Assembly: GCA_002167265.1 (NCBI GenBank)
Contig: NHDJ01000103.1
Coordinates: forward strand, 3,611-11,515
From: Verrucomicrobia bacterium TMED56
GTDB taxonomy: Bacteria; Verrucomicrobiota; Verrucomicrobiia; Opitutales; Seribacteraceae
Direction of reading: 5' to 3'
Length of the DNA stretch: 7,905 nucleotides
The notes beneath the pieces are model-generated. The model was not told where the DNA came from and searched no databases. It was given only the letters and a program-made list of their open reading frames with translations. The position numbers and the translations under genes were made by a program. Positions 1 to 5,210 of the stretch are shown one piece after another (position 1 is the stretch's first letter; each line of letters starts with the position of its first letter).

Positions 1-696
1 TGTTTCGAAATTGGCAAGTTCTTCAGCCCGTTCCTCAATTTGCTCGAAAAAAGAACGGTCCCGAATAAGGGCAACTTTTACGGCTTCGATAAAGCCAGCT
101 CTTTTTTGTCTGCTCGGTAAACCGCGTAGAAAAGCAAAATCATTAACCACGGCATCAGGAACGGTAAAAGTCCCGACCCAATTCTTTTTTCCAAAAAAAT
201 TGATTCCATTCTTTACCCCCACCCCGGCATCGCCCTGGCTCAAACTGGTTGTGGGGAAGCGAATTAAGCGTAGTCCTCGATGAGCAGTGGCAGCAGCGAA
301 TCCAACCATGTCAAGGGCTGCTCCACCACCAATGACAATTACATATGAGTGCCTGCACATAGAGTGTTTGTTCAGGTCACTCCAAATTTGTTCAATGTAT
401 TTGAAATTATTTTTTGCTGGCTCACCCCCAGGAGAAAACTTGATTGGACATACCAATTCCAAGCGGTCTTCACGGGAGCGAAAATAACTTTCAATTTGTT
501 TGGGAAGATTGGGTAGACTGTCCAAAAGACCTTCATCCAAATAAACGATCGCTTTGGTGGTCTGTCCCTTGCGTTTGGGTTGAAGTATATCAGCGAGGGT
601 CTCATTCGTAGAAGAAAAAGAATCTCGGGTGAAGTAGACTCGATGATTGAAGTCTAACCTGATATTTCGATTAATTGTGGCAAATCGAGAGGGCAT
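1..696 (-). CDS. eboD: EboD-like 3-dehydroquinate synthase family protein (C-terminus cut by window edge)
   Basis: The reading frame is open from the ATG at 696 leftward to base 1, giving 232 residues of a protein usually about 380-400 long; the C-terminal part is missing. It belongs to the dehydroquinate synthase/sugar phosphate cyclase fold. Visible motifs are a GGE-containing loop (89-96), the NAD-binding GGGAALDMVGFAAATAHRG stretch (123-141), the PTTSLSQGDAGVG block (148-160) and EAVK (204-207). Asp156, Lys162, Lys171, Asn172, Glu204 and Lys207 have the spacing I recall for the active-site residues of fungal DHQ synthase. Glu204 would be a metal ligand; the two His ligands lie beyond the edge. 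The AAATAHRG signature and the preceding eboE and eboC point to EboD rather than the shikimate enzyme AroB. It starts 21 bp after eboC, with an in-frame stop just upstream limiting the start. Its true substrate cannot be read from the sequence. Confidence 0.88.
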   Translation of the reverse strand, partial: MPSRFATINRNIRLDFNHRVYFTRDSFSSTNETLADILQPKRKGQTTKAIVYLDEGLLDSLPNLPKQIESYFRSREDRLELVCPIKFSPGGEPAKNNFKYIEQIWSDLNKHSMCRHSYVIVIGGGAALDMVGFAAATAHRGLRLIRFPTTSLSQGDAGVGVKNGINFFGKKNWVGTFTVPDAVVNDFAFLRGLPSRQKRAGFIEAVKVALIRDRSFFEQIEERAEELANFET

Positions 697-717
697 GATA
701 CAAGGTTATGTTTGGAT

Positions 718-1653
718 TTATGTTGCCGCAAACTTCTTTTGTAGAATTTTCGCAAATAATTGAGCAAGATAACAAGGTGCCATAAGAGATGGCATGAATA
801 GCGCAAGTGCAAGTGCATCAAACAGACAAATACCAGCCAAAAGCATTGATACTCCTTGGCTTATCTGGTTATTTCCTCCTCGTTTCCGCATTAAAAGCAC
901 GGATTCAAAAATGATCCATCCAAGATACAAGCCTGAACAATTCGCCAAGAAAATACGGCTTGGGTCTAAGTGATTCCATGCAACCAATAATCCCAAAATA
1001 ATCAAACATGGACTAAATAACAGAGAGATTCCTAAACGGCTTGGACGACTCGAATTTCGGGAGATTGATTCGTTGCGAGCGAATAAGCTTATACCTGCTA
1101 CATAGCCACCCAAAGAGATAGAACCAATTACTAGTGGTAGTCCGAGTGTATCACATTGACCTGCTGTTCCAGCAGTTAACCAAAGAAACATCCTGCAGGC
1201 TCCCATGACCCATACCGAACCTTTCCACTCTTTATGAAACGCATCGTATAATAAAATGGAGCTAATTAAAGCCACGGTCCAAATCAATGAACACAAAGCT
1301 CCAAATGTAAGAACTATTCCACCAACTATGAGGGAACCTAATCCTAAGCTCCAAACGGTTGTGATTTTTATTTTGCCTGATGGTATTGGGCGGTTTGGAT
1401 TGAACTCTTGATCAAATTTTTGGTCAAAGGCATCATTGAGAATGCACCCGCCGGAATAGGCAAGACTTCCTCCCAAAAGGAGCCAACCTAATTGTCCCCA
1501 TTCTAGAATAGAAGGGTCATGCCATGCTGGAGTTTGCCCTACGATTTTGTTTGTTGAATGATTAATTGCCCAAGCAGCCAAGGAATTTGTCCAAACCGTT
1601 GGCAGATTGGAAATCCGGGATAAGGTGAGTATTGTGTTAAATAATCCCAGCAT
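718..1653 (-). CDS. eboC: EboC-like UbiA-superfamily membrane protein
   Basis: This 311-residue, very hydrophobic protein has about eight likely membrane segments, as expected for UbiA-type prenyltransferases of the inner membrane. The first Asp-rich motif, which binds Mg-diphosphate in the family, is intact: N73-D74-x-x-D77-x-x-x-D81, followed by NPNRPIPSGKI (85-95). A YDAFHKEWKG segment (136-145) fits the loop after the third helix. Where UbiA enzymes carry a second DxxxD motif, this protein reads GYVAGISLFARNE (183-195), with Arg and Glu instead of two Asp. This agrees with my recollection of the EboC subgroup. It begins 6 bp after the eboE stop and ends 21 bp before eboD, so the three genes are almost certainly co-transcribed. 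A purine-rich AAAGAGAA precedes the ATG. In the ebo cluster EboC is thought to take part in handling or moving a metabolite at the membrane; prenyl transfer itself has not been shown, to my knowledge. Confidence 0.88.
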   Translation of the reverse strand: MLGLFNTILTLSRISNLPTVWTNSLAAWAINHSTNKIVGQTPAWHDPSILEWGQLGWLLLGGSLAYSGGCILNDAFDQKFDQEFNPNRPIPSGKIKITTVWSLGLGSLIVGGIVLTFGALCSLIWTVALISSILLYDAFHKEWKGSVWVMGACRMFLWLTAGTAGQCDTLGLPLVIGSISLGGYVAGISLFARNESISRNSSRPSRLGISLLFSPCLIILGLLVAWNHLDPSRIFLANCSGLYLGWIIFESVLLMRKRGGNNQISQGVSMLLAGICLFDALALALFMPSLMAPCYLAQLFAKILQKKFAAT

Positions 1654-1659
1654 TTCTCT

Positions 1660-2835
1660 TTATTGAACTTGAAAGCCAAGATCATACATTTGCTTTAAAG
1701 TCCATTCATATTCCAGTGCAACCTGCTCAACTACGGTTGTGGCATGTAAATTATCAGGCAAAACTTCCCAAGTGTATGTTTCCATCTCAAGGTGCCTGCA
1801 AGCATTTGGATTCTCACTCAGCCAAGACAAAGTATCCAATACATGCTGCCGCGTGTCTCCGAGTCCATGGCCAGGTGAAGCGTGGAGTGGGACATGAAAA
1901 TGTACTCTCCATTCATCTGATTGCGGTAAATTGCCTGCGGAATGATTTTCCAAAGCGAGATCAAGATCTTTAATCCGATCAATACATTTACCTGACTTTC
2001 CAAGAGAAACCTGATGAAGATAGACAGGTTCAACAAAGTTTTTTAATGCATGTAAATTTTTTGGAGAGGGTTTCGCAGTGAGAGCAGAGCTAAGATGAAG
2101 TTTGCTCAGACGGATGCCGGATTGAAGATATTTATTTAATCCTTCTTTAGCGTCTTCGAATTCAACCGCCAAATGGCAGCAATCATAGTTTACTCCAATT
2201 GTTTTGCGTAAAATTTCCACATCGTTCCCAAATTCAAATAATTGATTAAAAAAATTGAGAGTTTCCTCCGTTGTTTCAAACATGCCAAGTGGTTCTGGCT
2301 CCATACCAAGGTGCAAATCTAGATTCTTCGGTTTTGCAATCCGTTCGATTTCAAGGGCACAAGATTGAATATTTTTAAAAATATTGTCGAAATTTTTATA
2401 ATCATGAAGAAATTCCTTGAAGGATCCAGGGAGCGTGCTGACACTGCCTTCTTCATTTGTATTTAGTAATTTTTCAAGAATTGAAAAGAGAAGAATGGTA
2501 TAATCAAGTCGATCTTGAGTCATCCAGTCAGGCCTGTAAACTTGCTCTTTAACCCGCATGCCATGAAAGTTGCCATAAGGAAATCCGTTAATAGTAAAAA
2601 CATAAGAATTATTTTCGTCCATCCATTTTCGGAATGCATGTATTTTCTGGTTTTCTGAAAGCTCCACAGCCGAATCTGCACCAAGTCTTAATCCGATCGC
2701 AAAACGCTTTTCTGGAGCAACCATTTTTCTAACTTGTAGAACATATTTTTTTAGGGAATCAAATGTTTCTGCCCAACTGTTTCCCCTGTGGACATTTGTA
2801 CAGTAAGCCAAGTGAGCATTATGAGTGAGCTTCAT
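1660..2835 (-). CDS. eboE: EboE-like TIM-barrel protein (metabolite traffic protein EboE)
   Basis: This 391-residue soluble protein resembles the xylose isomerase-like TIM-barrel superfamily in its EboE branch. With the ATG at 2835 as residue 1, the start region MKLTHNAHLAYCTNVH matches the family N-terminus. Later motifs are NGFPYGNFHG (83-92), GMEPEP (178-183), NYDCCHLAVEF (216-226), HFHVPLH (312-318) and EMETYTWEVLP (350-360). Glu179, Asp218, His221 and acidic residues of the last motif could form a divalent-metal site; this is inferred from the fold. An in-frame GTG at 2868 would add 11 residues, but they look unlike the family, so the ATG is preferred. It is the first gene of the leftward eboE-eboC-eboD unit, with only 6 bp before eboC. 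No signal peptide is visible, so it should be cytoplasmic. The reaction is unknown; in Nostoc punctiforme the ebo genes are needed for export of a scytonemin precursor. Confidence 0.87.
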   Translation of the reverse strand: MKLTHNAHLAYCTNVHRGNSWAETFDSLKKYVLQVRKMVAPEKRFAIGLRLGADSAVELSENQKIHAFRKWMDENNSYVFTINGFPYGNFHGMRVKEQVYRPDWMTQDRLDYTILLFSILEKLLNTNEEGSVSTLPGSFKEFLHDYKNFDNIFKNIQSCALEIERIAKPKNLDLHLGMEPEPLGMFETTEETLNFFNQLFEFGNDVEILRKTIGVNYDCCHLAVEFEDAKEGLNKYLQSGIRLSKLHLSSALTAKPSPKNLHALKNFVEPVYLHQVSLGKSGKCIDRIKDLDLALENHSAGNLPQSDEWRVHFHVPLHASPGHGLGDTRQHVLDTLSWLSENPNACRHLEMETYTWEVLPDNLHATTVVEQVALEYEWTLKQMYDLGFQVQ

Positions 2836-2886
2836 ATGATTAAGAAATCCATAGGAATCAACCTTCACTAAGACAAGGTAAACTCG

Positions 2887-2915
2887 TATCTATCCCAAAG
2901 TTAGTGTTTCGTTAA
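2887..2915 (-). promoter_or_regulatory. Candidate promoter for the eboE-eboC-eboD operon
   Basis: Read on the minus strand, TTAACG (2915-2910) is followed after 17 bp by TAGATA (2892-2887). Spacing is ideal for a sigma-70-type promoter, but the -10 match is weak. Transcription would start near 2880, about 45 bp before the eboE ATG. The region is AT-rich, so chance matches are likely. Confidence 0.3.
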
Positions 2916-2931
2916 GATTTTTTAAAAAAGC

Positions 2932-2973
2932 AAAAAAAATGCACGACCCAGCCCAGGTCGTGCATGTTTTTTT
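2932..2973. terminator. Bidirectional intrinsic-terminator hairpin
   Basis: A perfect 10-bp stem, ATGCACGACC (2939-2948) with GGTCGTGCAT (2956-2965), closes a 7-nt loop. It is flanked by A8 on the left (2932-2939, giving U8 on the minus strand; its last A is the first base of the stem) and T7 on the right (2967-2973), so it can act in both directions. Its position is unusual: the neighbouring genes diverge from this spacer, so neither ends here. It may insulate the two promoters, end a small RNA, or attenuate a long eboE leader. Confidence 0.8.
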
Positions 2974-2974
2974 A

Positions 2975-2988
2975 ACTCACTTGTGAGT
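2975..2988. promoter_or_regulatory. Short palindrome, possible operator or RNA hairpin
   Basis: ACTCAC and GTGAGT form a perfect inverted repeat around a central TT, directly beside the terminator hairpin in the divergent spacer. It could be a dimeric repressor site or, in RNA, a small 5-bp hairpin. It matches no operator I recognise, and the assignment is speculative. Confidence 0.25.
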
Positions 2989-3067
2989 ATCTTTGCCCTA
3001 TAAATGTAATTTTGCATCTTACATGCCAATTTTTGAGAAATCGTAAAAAAGTACAAAAAAGTTTTCT

Positions 3068-3096
3068 AGGATACAGTGCCTTGTTAATGTGGTCAA
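3068..3096 (-). promoter_or_regulatory. Candidate minus-strand promoter in the divergent spacer
   Basis: On the minus strand, TTGACC (3096-3091) matches the -35 consensus at five of six positions. TATCCT (3073-3068) follows after exactly 17 bp and matches the -10 consensus at four of six. It would fire toward the 2932-2973 hairpin and eboE. It overlaps the candidate sigma-gene promoter on the other strand. Confidence 0.35.
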
Positions 3097-3108
3097 AATT
3101 TTTACAAT
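3081..3108 (+). promoter_or_regulatory. Candidate promoter for the ECF sigma operon
   Basis: TTGTTA (3081-3086) and TACAAT (3103-3108) are separated by 16 bp, giving a predicted start near 3115 and a 40-nt leader before the ATG at 3155. The form is housekeeping sigma-70 type. I see no GGAAC-like -35 element of the kind used for ECF autoregulation. No Shine-Dalgarno sequence precedes the ATG. Confidence 0.35.
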
Positions 3109-3154
3109 AATATAAACAAAGACTTCTCTTACTGTCGCTAATGTCATATTCCTC

Positions 3155-3670
3155 ATGAAATCTGAACCTATCTGGAAATCCTGGTTTGCCCGACATGGCA
3201 GTAAGTTGTTGCTTTTTGCAAGGCAACAAGCCCGTAACCCAAATGATGCTGAAGATCTTTTGCAGGAAGCTTTTGTTCGAATGTGGCGCTTGTATGGTCA
3301 CACGGGTGATTTGTCTCCAGGTCTAGTCTATCGTGCCATCCGAAGGCTTGCCATTGATTGGGCTAGAAGTTTGGATAGAAGAGTTGTTCGTGAGCAAAGA
3401 ACTTATGAACTTTCACCTCTTTCATCAGCATTTGAAGATAATCTGGAAAAAGACGAACGCCAAAAAGCGTTACTCCAATGTGTCGATCGACTACCTGATG
3501 AACAAAAGGAGGTGATCACTCTCAAGGTATGGGGTGAACTTACATTTGATGAAATTTCTCGAACTTTAGATTTATCGCTAAACACAGTTGCCTCTCGATA
3601 TCGCTACGGTTTACAAAAACTTAAAGAATGGGTCCCGCAGGAGCTTGGGGAATCTGAACGAAATCCATAG
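3155..3670 (+). CDS. ECF-type RNA polymerase sigma factor (sigma-70 family)
   Basis: This 171-residue protein has the size and two-domain layout of an extracytoplasmic-function sigma factor. Sigma region 2 spans about residues 9-80, with the core-binding DAEDLLQEAFVRMWR helix (31-45) and a -10-recognition segment LAIDWARSLDRR (65-76). Region 4 spans about 104-160: the RLPDEQKEVITLKVWGELT start is followed by the helix-turn-helix FDEISRTLDLSLNTVASRYR (131-150), which contacts the -35 element. The linker (82-103) is short and there is no region 3. The start at 3155 gives a normal ECF N-terminus. The next gene follows after only 5 bp and encodes a membrane protein placed like an anti-sigma factor, so the activity is probably released by an envelope signal. 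The target promoters cannot be read from the window. Confidence 0.93.
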   Translation: MKSEPIWKSWFARHGSKLLLFARQQARNPNDAEDLLQEAFVRMWRLYGHTGDLSPGLVYRAIRRLAIDWARSLDRRVVREQRTYELSPLSSAFEDNLEKDERQKALLQCVDRLPDEQKEVITLKVWGELTFDEISRTLDLSLNTVASRYRYGLQKLKEWVPQELGESERNP

Positions 3671-3675
3671 TCGCC

Positions 3676-4260
3676 ATGAATGAATTTGAATCAATTGAAA
3701 AAGAACTCAAATCGATATCGCCTAAATCGCCTTCAAAAAGCTTAATTTATCGAATAGAAAAAGGTTTGGGAGATGCAGGGAATTTGGCCATCCGTCGCCT
3801 CCCAGAAAATCAAACACTTTCCAAATCTTTGCTTAACTTCCTATTTAATTGGCGACCATGGGTTGGGATAGGCTTAGTTGCAACCCTTACGCTTACTTTC
3901 ATCGCAATATCTTCCCTCCGCCAGAATTATTTTATTGGAATGGACAATTCTCCAGTCGATTCTCAACCAAATAAACCTCTTCTCATGGATGATCCCGAAA
4001 GCCCGATTCACGGCATTTCGCTCACTGAATTGGAGATGCGATCTGAGATGCCAGTTGGTGGGTGGACGCCATCTTTTCATGAGACACTGGTGGACCGTAT
4101 TGATGAAGGTGTCGTTTCACGACCGAGCGGTTTGCCGGCAAGACAAGTCAGGATGCACTACTTGGATGAAATCATCTGGCAACATTCCGATACTGATACG
4201 CGCATTCTTTCTAAAAATCCACGACAAGAAATCATTCTCATTGACTTGGACCTTTATTAA
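3676..4260 (+). CDS. Single-pass membrane protein, putative anti-sigma factor
   Basis: This 194-residue protein is encoded 5 bp after the sigma gene and probably co-translated with it. Residues 1-58 are charged and likely cytoplasmic, one hydrophobic segment lies at about 62-81 (VGIGLVATLTLTFIAI core), and the remainder is probably periplasmic. Topology and position fit an anti-sigma factor that holds the sigma factor at the inner membrane. The cytoplasmic part lacks the HxxxCxxC zinc motif of the common ZAS family, so the assignment rests on context. The C-terminal block (about 150-194, with RQVRMHYLDEIIW and NPRQEIILIDLDLY) resembles a tail I recall in uncharacterised Verrucomicrobiota proteins next to ECF sigma genes. 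It could instead be a co-regulated membrane protein with no sigma-binding role. Confidence 0.6.
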   Translation: MNEFESIEKELKSISPKSPSKSLIYRIEKGLGDAGNLAIRRLPENQTLSKSLLNFLFNWRPWVGIGLVATLTLTFIAISSLRQNYFIGMDNSPVDSQPNKPLLMDDPESPIHGISLTELEMRSEMPVGGWTPSFHETLVDRIDEGVVSRPSGLPARQVRMHYLDEIIWQHSDTDTRILSKNPRQEIILIDLDLY

Positions 4261-4311
4261 CATGTCTCTCAATTAGGTTGTCTACACACAACGTCACTTT
4301 GATCCAGAATT

Positions 4312-4318
4312 AGAAAGG
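4312..4318 (+). promoter_or_regulatory. Ribosome binding site of the PDZ gene
   Basis: AGAAAGG lies 9 bp before the ATG at 4328. It is one of the few recognisable Shine-Dalgarno-like sequences in this window and supports that start. Confidence 0.45.
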
Positions 4319-4327
4319 TATTTTCAA

Positions 4328-5119
4328 ATGCAAACTTTAATCCTGTCAAAACGGGTGCTTCTTTTTACCCTATTCACACATTTTGCTAGCGCCGAGCAAG
4401 AAAGCGAAGTTGAAAAAGTTACTTTTCTTGGAGTAAGTACATCGACTCTGCCCGCTCTAATTAGCGATCAATTGAATCTCCCCAGAGGTCTTTACCTCAG
4501 CGTCGATCAGGTTTCTACTGGCAGTCCAGCAGAAAAAGCAGGGATTATATGTAATGATATCTTATTAAATTTCGATGATCAAATTCTTGTAAACTCAACT
4601 CAACTTAAAGCCGTGGTAAAAATGAAAAACTCCGGAGATTCTGTTTTACTTAATATTTTGAGAAGAGGGCAAAAAACTTCAGTACAGGTTGTGCTTGATG
4701 AAATTGATCATTCGCTTCCAAACAATTCACTAAAATTGTACGATGCTTTGCAAGAAAACCAATCTTCTGATGATCCATTTTCAAATAATCCAAATGAAGG
4801 TCTTCCAGATTTTCTCCCTACCATAAGCGACCTGCTTAATACCAGTATTTTAAAAGACTTAGATTTTAACAATCCGCTCCATGGTAATAGAGAGGTTAAT
4901 AATCAGGCCTTTACTTATTCGAACCAGAAAAATCATATCGTAATTAATGACGAACAAGGAAAAATTGAATACACTGTAGAAAACGGGAAGAAATATTTAA
5001 AGGCATTTGACCCGGCAGGAAAAATAATTTTTGAGGGTCCTTTAAATACCCCCAAGCAGCGAGAAAAATTACCCAATAATGTTCTAAAAAAGCTCTATAA
5101 GATAGAATCTTACAACTAG
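4328..5119 (+). CDS. Exported PDZ-domain protein without protease domain
   Basis: This 263-residue protein has a likely signal peptide (residues 1-22, cut after ASA), which places it in the periplasm. A single PDZ domain covers about 33-125. It includes the FLGVST strand, a GLYLSVDQVSTGSPAEKAGI segment (54-73) typical of DegP/HtrA-type PDZ domains, a NDILLNFDDQ turn and the closing ILRRGQK strand. No trypsin-like His-Asp-Ser domain is present, so it is not a protease by itself. Residues 130-195 are Asn/Asp/Ser-rich and probably flexible. A small C-terminal region (195-255) has alternating beta-like segments, IEYTVENGKKYLKAFDPAGK and IIFEGP, that I cannot assign. It lies 67 bp after the putative anti-sigma gene with no terminator between, so it may belong to the same operon. 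A role in sensing or binding exposed C-termini of envelope proteins is inferred. Confidence 0.85.
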   Translation: MQTLILSKRVLLFTLFTHFASAEQESEVEKVTFLGVSTSTLPALISDQLNLPRGLYLSVDQVSTGSPAEKAGIICNDILLNFDDQILVNSTQLKAVVKMKNSGDSVLLNILRRGQKTSVQVVLDEIDHSLPNNSLKLYDALQENQSSDDPFSNNPNEGLPDFLPTISDLLNTSILKDLDFNNPLHGNREVNNQAFTYSNQKNHIVINDEQGKIEYTVENGKKYLKAFDPAGKIIFEGPLNTPKQREKLPNNVLKKLYKIESYN

Positions 5120-5149
5120 TTAACTTTGGTCATTTCAGAGTTTTATAGG

Positions 5150-5179
5150 TTGACGAATAAAGTTTGATATCCAATATAT
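5150..5179 (+). promoter_or_regulatory. Promoter of the first barrel protein gene
   Basis: TTGACG (5150-5155) is followed by an ATATAT box (5174-5179; AATATA at 5173-5178 with 17-bp spacing). Both match a housekeeping promoter well. The predicted start near 5186 gives a leader of about 25 nt before the ATG at 5211. It also makes the upstream in-frame ATG at 5178 unusable, since that codon lies inside the -10 box. Confidence 0.6.
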
Positions 5180-5210
5180 GTATTTTTCGAAAAAACGCAC
5201 AAACTTCATT

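Larger units (their letters stand above)
2932..3061 (-). ncRNA. Candidate small RNA or attenuated eboE leader
   Basis: A minus-strand promoter candidate (TTGACC, 17 bp, TATCCT) would start transcription near 3061. About 130 nt downstream the strong hairpin with U8 would end it. The interval contains two small potential hairpins (around 3012-3026 and 2975-2988) and no convincing coding frame. A distinct transcript would explain a terminator placed between divergent genes. If termination is conditional, the same RNA would be the 5' leader of eboE. A GCATGT segment (complement of 3021-3026) could pair with ACATGC at the terminator base, but this is weak. I recognise no known RNA family. Confidence 0.25.

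Noticed and set aside
11..487. Two plus-strand open frames (90 and 66 codons)
   Set aside because: They lie opposite the eboD frame, whose motifs are unmistakable; their products are basic and low in recognisable features.
372..605. Minus-strand 77-codon frame overlapping eboD
   Set aside because: It is an alternative frame of the same strand inside the conserved dehydroquinate synthase-like gene.
1716..2036. Plus- and minus-strand frames inside eboE
   Set aside because: Shadows of the eboE coding sequence, with no domain or start signal.
2836..2868. GTG at 2868 as the eboE start
   Set aside because: The extra 11 residues do not resemble the EboE N-terminus, whereas the ATG at 2835 starts the conserved segment. 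Not excluded, since neither start has a clear ribosome binding site.
2972..3301. 109-codon minus-strand frame across the spacer and the start of the sigma gene
   Set aside because: Half lies opposite the conserved sigma region 2 and half in AT-rich spacer; the product has no motif and the gene would end at the hairpin by chance.
3878..4276. 132-codon plus-strand frame overlapping the putative anti-sigma gene
   Set aside because: The overlapping 194-residue frame has a clean start 5 bp after the sigma gene and a sensible membrane topology; this one is a frame-shifted shadow.
4277..4292. GTTGT/ACAAC inverted repeat before the PDZ gene
   Set aside because: Only five paired bases around a six-base gap and no T tract; too weak to call a terminator or operator.
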